Source: Bombyx mori (Eukaryota; Arthropoda; Insecta; Lepidoptera; Bombycidae). From it: DNA of 64,000 bases. Every line of letters begins with the position of its first letter. Within the stretch, counting starts at the first letter, position 1. This document shows, piece by piece, positions 12,301-27,300 of the stretch. Both the position numbers and the translations under genes were made by a program. The notes beneath the pieces are model-generated. The model saw only the letters and a program-made list of their open reading frames with translations. It was not told the DNA's origin and did no database searches. The DNA is taken from NCBI RefSeq assembly GCF_030269925.1, contig NC_085131.1, positions 10,835,501-10,899,500 of the forward strand. The letters run 5' to 3'.

Positions 12301-15300
12301 AAACTAGCCTTCGTCCTGAGAAGAACTTACAAGAAACTCAACGAGCATGTGTTTATTTTTTGAATACATATGAGATAAAAAAAAAATACTTATTAGATAT
12401 TTTTTAATATTCTTGTTTTTTTTATTTTTACCAAACACTATGTCAATGAGGTAGACAGAGACAACGGGTTCTATTTGTTCTTAGATTAATAAAAAAAAAT
12501 ACTATTTCAAAATATATATTGTCTGTTTCAATTTAACACCTAAAGGTCTCGTGTTCTGGTTCTCGAAAGCACGTCACCGTATTTATTTTCTCACACGAAA
12601 AATTCCTCAGATTGGTTATCTTTGGTAGATAACCAAGAAAGCAGATCTATTTGGCGTGAGATTTGGCTGTGCAATCCTTATAGCACACCTGATAAAACTG
12701 AATTGCGAAAATTCTGTAGAGGTTTTGCTGTTTGAACAGAGCAATCTTTCTCATACATACATTTTTCAATTCAGTTTTGAATTTGGCACGATATTTGTTT
12801 TATTGTATTAATATTATCAGCACAACATAGGTAGTTCAAGTTTTATTTAATTATAAGAACTATGTTACAAAATGCTCGGTCGAATAGCCCAACCAGCAAT
12901 AAATTCAGTCATTTTGTATTGAACAAAGGAACATTAAAATTAATTGCACTGAAATTGATTCACTAAAACACATCGTAACAAGGTGTTGTTTTTTTTTTGT
13001 AATATTTTACTACGTTTCCGATTTTACTTGTACACGTCTCGTAAAACTGAGGAATACTCGAGACGTAGCGTATTTAGATGCCCCTGCGAGAGTAATAAAA
13101 TAAGCTCGTAAATACGTTAATACCGATAAGACAGTTACGATGTGACACAAGACACGTTACATGCCTTCGCGTTTTATGAACACTCTGGACTTACAGCCCA
13201 AGGGAGCTTCATACTGGTATTATTCGAGATCTGCTAATAGTGTGAGAAAGAAAATAGTCTATAGCGACTTTTTTGCGTTCGACCTAATGTTGCATTGCAT
13301 GTGGCCCCGGTCAGCGTCTTCGTCGAACCCGTCGCTTGCGACGAAGGGCTCAACGAGCGAATTAACCCATAAACACACACAGCCCACTGAGTTTCTGGCC
13401 GAATCTTCTCAGTGGGTCGCGATTCCGATCCGGCGGTAGATTCTGCGAAGCACTGTTCTTGCTACACGTTAGGGTGAAGTTGATTTAGCCTCTCAAGGCT
13501 ATCAGCATAGGTAAGAAAAAAAATATTTGCGGCCTACGAGCCGCGTTCATATTAGGACTCCTCTATCCGATCATCTGCAAGCTAAGTAAATTGTCCCATC
13601 GTAATAAGGTGACACTCTACAAAACTTGAATACGTGCGGTCATGACCTATGCAAGTGTAGTGTTCGCTCACGCGGCCCGCACTACCTTTTTTCCCTACCT
13701 ATGCTGATAGCCTTGAGAGGCTATTTCAGTATCACCGAGAAGATCTGGCGAGAAACTCAATGGGCTGTGTCTATGGGTGAATTTGCTCGTCGAGCCCTTC
13801 GTCAAAAGCGACGGATTCGACGAGGACAGTAACTGGTGCTTGTGGTGTCTAAAAGCACCGTTAATGGATCGGGAGGATCCGTAATGACGTGCTTTGGGCG
13901 ACGTCGACTGTTTACCATTCGGTCTACAGGATCGGGTATGTAGAAGATTGTATCAATTTATGCAGTAAATATTAGAACTCACCAAGATTTTTACATAGTT
14001 GTATAACGGCGCTGAATGTGTCAATTGAGAAGTCAATTTTGCAGTCGATGAATCTCAAGTCCGGCAGCTGGATTCTTAGTGGTTTGTGCATGGGCGTGAA
14101 GTGTAGGGCGGCGTCCGCGTGAACTCCGTACTGGTCCAGGGTGTGTTTTGGTCTGGAGAGCCATTTGTTTCTAGTCGGCCACCAGAGGGCATGGTCCGAC
14201 CAATCTTTCTTGAACTCTGGAACAACAAGATTAGTTTCAAACAAACTCTTGAATTAGGTTGGTTACGTCGGTAGGCTAATTAGCTACAAATAGGCCCATT
14301 TGGAAATGAAAAATTCTTTACTACCACCTACATTTTGTACTTCCAAAAGAAGTAGGTACTTCAAAGGTTAGACAGTACTAATTTTAAGAGAAAACATGAG
14401 TAACGACATAATACACATTCCAAAAATGTAGGGAAGGGAGATAACAAGCCCATAATTTGTACTTATAATGAACGTTGTATTTTTAGTCACACGGGTGACA
14501 AACCAGGGCTGTCAGCTGTATTGGAAAAATACCATTTGGAGTTCCTACTGTCTTAGTTACGCGTGGAAAAAAATATGCTTAAAATATTTAAAATCGTAAC
14601 AATGTTAAATAGTGTCTTGAATCTGAATATTATTAATATTTATTTTATTTTAATGTTTCTAACGAATGCAGTTACAGTTCTTTTTATATTCGTATTAGAC
14701 TATTGTCGACCGAGTCCTATGCCTATGCAACAGTGTGATAGCATACTAATCTTTTTTTTATTTTTTTTTATTGCTTAGTTGTGTTAAGTGGTTACTTGAG
14801 CCCATAGACATTTATAACGTAAATGCGCCACTAACCTTGAGATATAAGTTCTAAGGTCTCAAGTATAGTTACAACGGCTGCCCCACCCTTCAAACTGAAA
14901 CGTATTACTGCTTCACGGCAGAAATAGGCAGGGTGGTGGTACCTACCCGCGCAGACTCTCAACAGGTCCTACCACCAGTACAAATATGGTACGCTGTAAT
15001 GTTCATTTTTAAATAAATGCATGAGGATTGTCTGCTGAATGGGCAGCCCTGTTCGTCAACTGCACATGAAATGAACAAAAAAAAACTGTCATCCGGTGAA
15101 GCGAAACAGACAAACGAAAAAAAAAACCGAACTTGACGTCATCGTCTTGGAAACTACACATTACGTTGTGTTAGGGATTTATTAAAAAAATACAGATTTA
15201 GTAATTGAATATTCTTATTCTGAATATTGATTACCGCTGTATATGGACAGTTGGGCTCGCGAGTCAAGGCTATGGACATTGACGTGAATACCGCCAACTA

Positions 15301-18300
15301 CTTTAAGACACGAGGTCCAAATAATCTTTTTTTTTGTTGCTTAGATGGGTGGACGAGCTCACAGCCCGCCTAGTGTTAAGTGTTTACTGGAGCCCATAGA
15401 CATCTACAAAGTAAATGCGCCACCCACCTCGAGATATAAGTTCTAAGGTCTCAAGTATAGTTGCAACGGCTGCCCCACCCTTCCAACCGAAACGCATTAC
15501 TGCTTCACGGCTGAAATAGGCGGGATGGTGGTATCTTCCTGTGCGGACTCACAAGAGGTCCTACCACCAGTAATTACGCAAATTGTAATTTTGCGGGTTT
15601 GATTTTTATTGCACGATGTTATTCCTTCACCGTGGAAGTCAATCGTGAACATTTTGTTGAGTACGTATTTCATTAGAAAAATTGGTACCCGCCTGAAATT
15701 CGAACACCGGTGCATCGCTCAACACGTATGCACCGGACGCCTTATCCTTTAGGCCACGACGACTTTTTATCAGGTGTGTCAATGATTATAACGGCTCTTT
15801 CCCACCCTTCGAACCGGAACGCCTGCTTACGTCCAGTACAGCAAGGTAGTAAGTAGGTACTTCAAAAACAAAAACATCAGTCACTTGGAATTTTTAATGA
15901 TCTAACATTCGAGTCTATAATTTTATATGAGCTATGACGCACACGAGAATCATCAAAATATGCGTCAATGATTACGTCAAGGAATGATTGACATAGACAA
16001 TGATATATACGAATTTCCCACTTTTCGCGTTGTCGAGTTACGTGTTGAAAACAAACGTGAACAATTGATAGATGTTGGTAGAGTTGTTAGTAGCTCTGAT
16101 AACCAGGCTCTGAAACTGCCGATACTTTAAGACAAATATTTTGTTTGTATGGAAACTAGCGACATCTTTTAGGGGATGCCCTTAAACTTATATGTTATTA
16201 AAGTTAAGGCATTTAATTATTGAATAACTAAACACAGATTTTTTTTTAATAAATCATACAAGTCTTCATTTGTTATAGACAAATTGATTAAATTTTATCA
16301 ATTTGTGGTTTCTGAAAATTTACAAAATTGATTTATTGAAAGTAAAATATAGGATATGTTATATGTTACTGCCATCTACAGGAGCAATGAGAAACTAATC
16401 GAAGCGAAGCCATCTAGTGGCCGACGCCCGTAAACATTTTTGTTGAGTGCTTGAGTTGCTTGTCTATAACTAATTTATGTGTATTATCTATGGTGACAAC
16501 TTTTTTTTTTTTTATTGTCTTTCTAGGCAGTCGTACGGCCCACCTGATGGTAAGTGGTTACCGTCGCCCACGGACTTCAGCAATGCCAGGAGCAGAGCCA
16601 AGCCGCTGCCTACTGCAAAACTGCCTACGAGTTCCTAGTTCGATTTCCGGTCGTGTTAACGACGGATATTCCTTATTCGGGGTTTGTTTTGTTTGTCTCC
16701 ATCGCCCAAATCGTTGAATGTGGAAATTACAATTTAAATCGTATACTTTGTACGACAAAGTTCTATTTTCGGCGTAAAAACAACCCAATCTATCGATACT
16801 ATTATAGAGCTGTTAGATACGCACGCATACAGATACATACAGATATCCGGATGCAAGTAACGAACAAGATTGCATTAAAACACATGAGAACAAAGAAACT
16901 GATTTGGTAGAAGGTAATTGTTCACATACCAAGTTTTTGTATAGCAGTTGATTAATATATGTAGGAGGATCACGCAAAAACTAATGGCTAATATAATTTG
17001 CAGTATCTTTTACCTCGTTACGAATAACCAACATTATCCCGGAAACTTAAATTTAAGCGCAACTCTAGTAATTTTGAATTTCAAGTTCTTCTCACGTGTT
17101 TAAGTATATCAAATTTGAACAGTATCTATTTTGTGTATACATAATAATATATCTGTGGGCTTATTGCGAGTTTTTTAACGTTCTCGATAGCGTAAAAGTT
17201 AACCCAATTTTCTATGGAGTGAGAACGTTTGTCTACGTTCACCGCTAGGGGCGCTGCTCCAACTGCATACAAATTTGAGTTAACTTTTACGCTCGCGAGA
17301 ACGTTAAAAAACTCGCACTAAGCACACTGTACGCATGTTAATAATGTAGATTTCCTATGAGATCGGTGAAGGTCCAATAAAACATTTATATTTGGTTATT
17401 TTTTATGAAAAAAAAAACCCTTATTATATTATTACAGTCAAAGATGTACTAATCAATCTAACCAAAGTCTTAGTCTTTGAAATGTCGGAAATTGTAAACG
17501 CGAGATGAAGCCTCGAATGTGTTCTAAGAGTGTCGTTACAATTCGCAAAATCCCTTGAAAATATCGTATTGTAAATACGTACATCTTTAATTTATCGGTT
17601 TCAAACAGGACCAATCAGACGAGAGCCTGTGGAAGAACGATGCAACAATTTTTATTCTTACGGCTGCGAGGGTCGCGCGAGGTCAAAATATACCGGTTTT
17701 TTTCAGCACATTAGTTTTACTCGATGCATGAGTCAGAGCCGGTTTTAAGGAACACCGTCAGAACTGTAACATCTAATTGCAAGACGTGAGTCATCATGGA
17801 ATTAAAAAAAAAAAAATTGGTTGCTGAGTTATGTTAAAAGTACGTACAGCCGATTCAATCTGAATCAATCTGTAAATTCATAATCATTTGACTGACTCGG
17901 TGGCGCAGTAATTAGTGCCCTAACTGTTGCGCCGAGGGTCGTGGGTTCGATTCCCTTATCGACATTCGTGTAATGAGCCGGTTTTTTTCCTTTTTGTCTG
18001 GGTGTTTATTATCTATATATTCAAACGTATATAAGTGTTTTTTTTTTCTATTGCTTAGATAGGTGGATGAGCTCACGGCCCATCTGATGTTAATTGGTTA
18101 TCGGAGCCCATAGACAACTCAAACGTAAAAGTCGCAACCCACCTTGAGATATGAGTTCTAAGGTCTCAGTATAGTTACAACGGCAGCCCCATCCTTCAAA
18201 CCGAAACACATTACTGCTTCACGGCAGATGTATGTCAGTCTCTGGTACCAACTACAAAAGGAATCCTCCTAATTTGGAGCGGAATGACCGTGCGTGATTT

Positions 18301-21300
18301 GTTTTCAGTTATTTATTTTTCTATTATATTTGATTTGGAGGTCCAACGTTGTTATATATTCAGTCTTATTGAGCTTCTCCATGATTATCATCATCATTTC
18401 AGCCTATCGCCGTCCACTGCTGAACATAGGCCTCTCCAATAGATTTCCAGTGCGACCGGTCCATTGCCACCTGCATCCAACGAGACCCAGCGCTTTTTAC
18501 TAGGTCGTCGGTATATCGTAGTGTAGTCGGTAGTCGTCCATGATCATACTAATCATTAAAATAACTTTTATGGCTTAATCATCAAATTTCCGATAGAATA
18601 CAAAGATAATAAAATACGTTAGATTAATCCGTAAAAATAGTTTTAATTGACTACTCTTCTGTCATTCATTCTTAGTAGCAGTAGCGACACTTATTTTTCT
18701 AATTCCTATCCTGGATACCATTTTAAACTTTCCTGAATCACGCGTTCGGCTAAACAAGATTAGTTATTTCTTGATATTTTGAATTATGATTTTTCACGTT
18801 GTGGAATTAGCAATTATGGCAGGTGGTTACGTTAGTCGTGTACACCAAACTATAGTTTTTACGTGTCAATTCGAAAGTGGTTATTTTAAGATAAATTCGA
18901 TTCCTGCTTGAATGGAGTCAACTATAATCAAAACATCGCATTTATAAGATCGGCAGTCTTGTGGCTTGTATTCATTGTTAAGATTTTCCCAACGGTGTCT
19001 CAACGCGTATACTTATGGTCAGCAACATTAGTCAGTGACAGAACTTCTTCTTCTTCTTGTTAGCATTATCAAACGATATGTGCGATCGGCGCGGCTGTCC
19101 TATTGTCATGCTGCAGAGAAATTTGGCATGAGTTTAGCGACCGACCGCCCGTCTAACGTCAAGCAACTTCAGTGTGTTTCGTGCGAGTTTTTTAACGCTC
19201 TCGATAGCGTAAAAGTTAACTCAAATTTGTATGGACTTGGAACGTTTGCCGCTAGGGGCGCTGTTCCTACTGCATACAAATTTGAGTTAACTTTTACGCT
19301 ATCGAGAACGTTAAAAAACTTGCAATAACCACACGGATTGTATCTCCAGTAGCATACACATTGCAACGTGTCATACATAGGGAGAGAGTTTAATGTTTTT
19401 TTTCTTTTGGTATTTCTTATACCACCATCCTTTTTTGGTTCCCTGAATTTAATTTTATTATTATAAAGATATCCTATATAATTTAACAGTATTCACGATA
19501 CAAATAACTTTTGCGCAACAGAATGTTTGTTGATAAACATACTTTGTCTGGACGCTTTCTCTTTACAGATTTCTACGCGAACATCGAATGGAATTTCATT
19601 ATTTATTCCAAGAGATAACAAGACAACTGACCAGTCTAGATTCAATAAAAATACAGTATAATTTATGGAGACCAAGTGGTTAAAACTTTAAAGAGTTTAA
19701 ATGTAACAAATTTACAAAAAAAAAGGCATCCTTTTAACATGTCCGTTTATCCTTAAATTCTTTTATTCGGAGTTTATTGACACTACGTTGATGAAGATTT
19801 GAAGTCGTCGTGGCTTAAAGGATAAGACGCCCCCCGGTGTACTTGCATAGTGTAACGATGCGACAATACCGGTGTTAATTATAAAATACTAGCTGACCCG
19901 GCAAACATTATTTTGCCATATATAAGATTTCTAGGGAATTTCTAGTGTAGAAAAAAAACTAACTTATTGTAAGTGTGTAAGGATGTGGTAAATGAGTGAA
20001 AGAGGTATGTAGTGCTGTGAACGATGAGGGAATATATTATAATAAAAATAACAAAACCTCATTCACCCACATAATACCTCATTATAACAAAAAAAAATGT
20101 CCAAATAAAAAAAAAATGTTGGGGGTGGACAACCCTAATCACTTAGGGGTATGAAAAATAGATAGTAGCCGTTTCTCAGGCTTACTGAATATGCATAAAA
20201 AATTTCATGAGAATCGGTCAAGCGGTTTCGGAGGAGTATGGGAACGAACATTCTGACCTGAGAATTTTATATATTAGATATATGTACATTGTGTCTGGCG
20301 TAAACTGTCTTAAGCAAGAAAGAGCTACTATATTTGAAGCACGTATAATAATTATCTGTACTCCTCCATTAGATGTTATTATTTATTAATGTCTAACTTC
20401 GTTATTAACTATACTGCAGGGTTAGAGGGTACGTTAGAGTGATAGGGATGTTTCTTAGTAGATAATTAGTAGAATGATTAAAGTTTTAAATTTGATGATT
20501 TGAATTTGAATTGATTCGATCGATTTTCAAATCACATATAACTCAACGATCACCCGGGAATTGAATTAGATGAGTCAGCATTCTGCTGTTATTAATATCC
20601 AAAACAAGGAAAACTTTAAGGTCTCTAATGAAGTTAGCATTAATTTTAGTAGTTGCATTATGAATATAATGAAAATTGAATCAACATATAATATCTATAT
20701 ATTAATACGTGAAGCAAAAACTTTGTATTCCTTTTTACGAAAATTGCGCGGATGGAGGAGTAAGAAATTTTCCACACTTATAGAGAATATAGAGAAAAAG
20801 TGCATAATGCTAATATTTTTTTAAAATAATACATAAAAGATACATGAAATCAATAAAGAAAACATTACACACACTACATACCATGTATTAGACGCACACA
20901 CGCTTGCATACTATTTATTGTCAAACTTTTGTTCTTGACATCTGTTGTCAAATTGAGAATGGAATATGATTTGTCTTTGTTATTATTTTTTTATAGTGTA
21001 GTCTTGGCGAAATTTGTGATTATAGAGTTATAAAATACAATCATAATAGTGTACAAACTTACATTTCCAATTAATTATAGTCGAATTTCAACTACTGCGG
21101 AACCTCTAGTTAAATTTAAACCGTTATGGTTAAATGCAAAACCAAAAAGCAGGCGCTTCATCATTACGGACCACATAACAATCCTAATGATCCTAACAAT
21201 TCAACTTCAGAATTTTACCATGTTTTCTCGAGGTAGAACTTAGCTACATGTGTTCAACGATAGCGGCTTTTGAAATTATGCCACCCCGGTCACGTATAGC

Positions 21301-24300
21301 GATTTCTTGTCCGAGAAACACTTTGAGATTCTAAAATTCCTTTGTTGGAAACGTGGTATGGTCATGCAGACTTTACGGGAGTTTATTTAACCAGGAAAAG
21401 AAAACTAAAAAAAGCATTGGTTAGACGCGACATTTATAACACCGTTTCTTTTTTTAAATTTGCTGCGACCGCCATTTGCAAAAACACTGGCAACACGTGG
21501 CGCATCAGGTGATAAAGATACCGATACATCAAAGGTAAAAAACTATATTGTTAAACCTACAAATCTACATTTATAGCTATGTTATCTAGTAATTGTATAG
21601 AAATATTTTAATGACCAGCTGAATAATTGTACTCATCCTCATAGGACTTGGAAGACTAATTATGTATTCTATTTGTCACTCACTTTCCACCTTATACGGT
21701 TCATTGTGTCCAATGTTAAGGCGCCAATACAATACTTTGACATTACACAATCCTTGATTCGGATCTAGATAAGAGTTGAATTGATTCTTAGTTATTCTAT
21801 AATAATAATAAAAAAAGATATGTGCTCTAAGAAATGGTTGAGAAGTTTTGACATGTGATCGTATGATGGACCGATCTGATCGCTACATATTAGTGAACTG
21901 GTGGTACGACCTCTTGTGAGTCCGCGCGGGTAGGTACCACCACCCTGCCTATTTCTGCCGTGAAGCAGTAATGCGTTTCGGTTTGAAGGGTGGGGCAGTC
22001 GTTGTAACTATACTTGAGACCTTAGAACTTATATCTCAAGGTGGGTGGCGCATTTACGTTGTAGATGTCTATGCGCTCCAGTAACCACTTAACACCAGGT
22101 GGGCTGTGAGCTCGTCCACCCGTCTAAGCAATAAAATAAATAAATAAACTTGGTGACGTAATGAAGTACTGCTGTTTACAGAGAATTTTGTATGTAGGTA
22201 TATATTGCGTAGGATCCAAAATCGACACAAATCATCGTTTAAGTTCTCAATAAACACGCGCTTCGAGTATTCAAGTAATATATCACCTTAATCACGATAT
22301 CCCGAAGTAAACTTTATGGCAGCATTGTTTCGCAGGTTTCCTCCGGCTAATTGGGTGGTTATTCTTGGTATCATAGACAGTTATGTAGGACGAGATAGTT
22401 TATTTGTGGCGGCAGACAGTTCGTGAACCAGCGTCTCGACGGTGTAATGTGTTGACGGCGCGGTGCAACAACGATGCCCAGAGCGAAGGCGCCTGCTTTA
22501 TTTCACATTACGTATAATGACTAAAGTAGTTAAACTGATACAAAATTATGATGTGGTATACCCATACGTATAGGTATGTAGATACTAACAAGCCATCAAA
22601 AATTGAATTAGTAATATATTTGAATTGTCAATTGACATTCGATTCTTTTCATCCCTACCTATTCGCTGGTGGCCTACTCAAGTTACGCCAGAACGGGTAG
22701 GTGAACTCACGGGCTCAAGCTGAACGAATTTGCTAACACTAGCAGTAACAAGAGCAGTGCTTCGCAGATTCTACCACCGGATCGGAATCGCGACCCACTA
22801 AGAAGATCCGGCGCGAAACTCAGTGGGCTGTCTATGTGTGACATTCGAAATCCACGACCACCGTGTCACCACAAAAGTGTACAAAGAGTGTACTAATGCA
22901 CATAGCATAGAGGAAAATAAAGTGACAGCAAAATACCAATGGAGGTTCAATAAAACCGGGTGGTTAGTTATAGAATTTTACTACAACTGAGCTTAGATTT
23001 AGTGTTCAATTCTACAAATTTAGGTTTAGCATAGTATAGTAATTAGCTACCCGTTATCTTCATAAAACAGTCGTAAAATTGGCAAATAAATCTCCTTATC
23101 TCCTAAAACAAACACTTGTGTACAGAAACCGCTAAGTAGACATAGGAAATCTTAATATATATATTTTGAAGTAAAGAAAATACTACACATAGGTGGCAAG
23201 ATGGTAACAACATATCGGTATATATTCAAATTAGTATTTTGGTATTACTAAGGCTATTTAAATAAAACCCAAAGTTCTATGTCCGTTTTTGAAGAAACCT
23301 GTTATTTGTTATGTTTCAAAACAGATCGCTACTCTAGCCGGCTGAGGTAAGTACATACTCGAAAATTATGAGGTGCATACATGCGCTTGTATATAAACAG
23401 GTACGCCGTCATTATAACAAGAATTTTATTTTTAGTTACTGAGTATCAAGTATATAGTTTGTTGCAATCGATTTTAGTGACTGGGAATTAAATTAATGAA
23501 AAAATTATAACTTTTCTTGAATGCTGTTTTTTGTGAAGTATTCTCCAATATTCAAATTAGGGAGTGCTCTGCGGAATTATTCGAGATAATTCGATAGTCC
23601 TCTTTTCATTATGGCACCACTCGCAATGGGAGCGGAATTAATCTCTATTATCTAGAGCCTCTGTACTCATCCATAGTGACTTTCCAGAGATTACTATTTT
23701 TGCATCACACCGCCCGGATTTAAACGAACTTCCTTCCATCGTTTTTTTGAGTGCTAGGACATGCCCTTTTAGCCATTTAGTAGATACTGTTATTTATTTA
23801 CAAATGTGTTTGACTAAGCGCCAAAAAAATTTTTAGGCTGACATTGACGCTAATCTTCGAGAAGAAGGCAATATATTATATATGAACGCATTTGATGTAT
23901 CCCACGAAAATTTCGCTTCGTCGTCTATCGAGGACAGAGGGCGACAGCCGTAATTGAACAGTTAAAACGCGGTATAAAACCTGTCGATATCGACTAGACC
24001 TGTCTGGCTATTGCTCAGGTGTCTTTACTCGACTGCCATCGATGGAAATATCGAAACAAAAAATATCCTTTTTTTTATTGTTACTGTAATCTACTCGTAG
24101 AAACAATACTAGATGATAGCCGGTTTTTTTTTGATAACGCCATCTTGTTGTCTCTTTAAAGCGGTTAGGTGCCCTCAATTAATAAAAATAGTATTATTAT
24201 TCGCCAATACATGTCGGGAAGAGTTGATTATTGAAAACACGAATAAAACAACATTTTCTGAAAATAAATCGTAGCTAGATCGATTTATCGCCCCCGAAAT

Positions 24301-27300
24301 CCCTTGTATAATAAATTTTATGAAAATTGTAGGAGCCGTTTCCGAAATTCAGATTATATGCATATATATTAATATACAAGAATTGCTCGTTTAAAGGTAT
24401 AAGATTATACTTATATTGGTAAAAGAAATTTTGGGAGGTTTTAACGACAAAAGAAAGATCTTCCACCGAGTGGGTAAAATTGCTCGGTAGACCGACGTTT
24501 AGAATGTTGTTGTTCGGAACTGGTATGCAAGGCAAGCCTATCTTGAAAATGTCGTAAGCGAGGTTTAGGCTCTGTCAAATATCTTGTGTTCTATGATGAC
24601 TACCCACCACAAGGTAGATACGGGTTATGCGACCCCATTCTCATCATTAGCCAGCATTATTGGGTCCTTAACATATTTACGTACGTAATCCAAAACTTTG
24701 ATTTGTCGGAGAGGTATTAATAAGCCAAAGCGCACTAACACATTGATACAAATATTGTGCAGACACGCAGACGTATGCATTTATAGTTTCAGATAGTCTA
24801 ACAAATATAAAATACGAGTAGAAATTATTATATCCAAAGAACCGGTTACGATTCCGAATTAAACAACTGTCATATTCAAAGATGTTGTTTGTTGACAAGA
24901 TGTATCTTCTGTACGTAGCGTAGTTCGACATAGTTGTCCTTATATGTGTTACAACAGCAATGCTTGATGACATAATCACAGTTGAGTGGGCGCCGCTCGC
25001 CACCCACTGTTTCCTACGCGCAGGCGTTGTACGAACACCTGATCATTTGCAACAACAAATGGTATATTATGTTTCATTGGTAGTCAGAAATCTTCGGTAG
25101 ATAGTACAGGATAAGTGTATGAAATTAAATTTAGAGAGAGAAGGAGAAAGAGAGAAAGAGAGAGAGAGAGAGAGAGGAGAGAATACACTTTATTGCACAC
25201 CAAAACACAATTAACATTAAAAAACAAGTCAACAAGCGGATGTATTTTTGTACAATAGGCGGTCTTATCGCTAAAAGCGATCTCTTCCAGACAACCGTTT
25301 AATTTACAGAAATTCTGGAATAGATAAAGATATAGCAGGTATATTGCGGTATGGTAAATATAGTAGTGTTCTATCTGTTGTATGAGAATTCTTGACATTG
25401 TGACTCTTTTCCAAAAGAATAATGAATTTGACTCAATTTTGCACAAATATATCGTAGCATCGTTCCCTTCAAGGGACAGTTTTAGATTACTTAGTTAAAT
25501 ATTCGATTTAGGGGTAGTACAGTAGTATTTTATTATAATTTTCGTTTATTAACAAAAAGTCAAATCAAAATAATTTAACATAACTCAATCCACAGAGTAG
25601 AACAGATCTTCCAACGCGCTTGATGGAGGCACAGTCCCCAAGGTACTGGCTACGTTGCCTCGTTAGACAGCCAGACTCACTCTCTGTGCAAAGTACCAGC
25701 CAGCCTTAGCATCATGTGTAACCTCCTTCAAGCGTTTGGAGATTTCTGTTAAAAATAAAACAGTAGTTATTTTTAAATACTTATTCACCTACACGTCTCA
25801 ATATGGACGATAGTCACACTGTAGTGCCTATAAGAACCGGAAAACGAAAATTACTTCGGGTTCACAGATAATACCATAAGGATGGACAAGCATTCGTGTC
25901 CAATAATCGTAATATGCATTACCCAGAAGCGCGAACACAGAGCTCTTGCTTCATTACATTGGCAAGACGCCAGTTCTATGAAATAGATTGTTATAGTCCA
26001 TGCTTGTCATTCTATTTCTCAGTATTATAACTATCAATACGTATATGTTATAATTATGTTAAATATTGAAGTGTATAATGATTAGAAACCTTTACACAGA
26101 GGAAACACATTCCATTATTATGAGTCATGGTGCACTTATAACATGACCCACCTTTTTGTAAAATACGCTGATGGGCGATCTACTGTTTCTAATATGCCTT
26201 TAACATGTTTTTTTTAACCGACTGTAGGTAGTGGAATCCTTATACGTCACAACGTAAATACCACCATCCGCCTTGAAAGATAAAGTCGAAGTTTCAGTAT
26301 TAGTTACAAATACCTTTACTGAAAATCTATTATATTAATATTAAATAAAGATAGTCGAGACTCAATAGACATCACAAAGTACCTGTTAGTTAGACATAAA
26401 CAGAAGGATCAAGGAAATCCGGAAGTTTCTAGAATGATAAACTTTCTGAAGTTCAGGTAATGGAAAAGTGTTAAGTACTCGAAACGTTAGGAACAGTAAA
26501 ATGAAAACAATAAACATTTTTTTTACTACCTAGGCTAGAAGCTTTGAGAGGCTATGCCAGCGGAACCTTAACTAGTAGGTGAGCTCACGGGACTCAAACC
26601 TGACGACGATGCTAACACGAACCCTAGCAAGAGCCGTGCTTCGCAGAATCTACCACCGGATCGGAAACGCGACCCACTGAAAAGATCCGGCGAGAAACTC
26701 AGTGGGCTGTGTCTGAGGGTTAATTTACTCGTCGAGCCCTTCGTCGCAAGCGACGGGTTCGACGAGAACGGTGACGGGTGCTTGAGATACCTAAAAGCAC
26801 CGTTAGTGGATCGGGAGGATCCGAAATGACGTGTTTGGGGCGACGTCGACTGCTTTCCATTCTTTCCGCAGGATCGGGAATGTAGTTACCGGCGGCCACG
26901 ATGAGAGGGTTCTCGTGTCGTGTCGCTTTGTCGAAGTGGAAGATCCAGCGAGAAACTTAGTGGGCTGTGTCTATGAGTTAGTTTACTCGCCGAACTCTTC
27001 GTTGCCAGCGACGGGTCCGACAAGAAAACAAATGCGATATTACAGCATAAAAGTGATTTTCATTATATCAAGTCACCTTAATACTATCTATGTAAAGTGA
27101 GCTTCAAGGGTATACCCACCAAGTACTGATTATTAAACTGCTTCACTGACACAATTGAAATGGACGCTGATAGTTAAATTGTGATTGATTGATGAGACAA
27201 TGTGGGTGTCCGCAGTGAGAATAGCCGGTAGCGTATTTTAAATCTTTTGTATATTTCTGAATATTTATCAAATACGTTCTGTAATCAACTTCACATTATG

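Noticed and set aside
17888..17965. Free-standing tRNA gene
   Set aside because: A and B boxes are present, but the same head-plus-body recurs at 5835-6030 and no clean acceptor stem closes, so it is a SINE.
19035..19378. Mirror-like frames on both strands
   Set aside because: Explained by the palindromic MITE.
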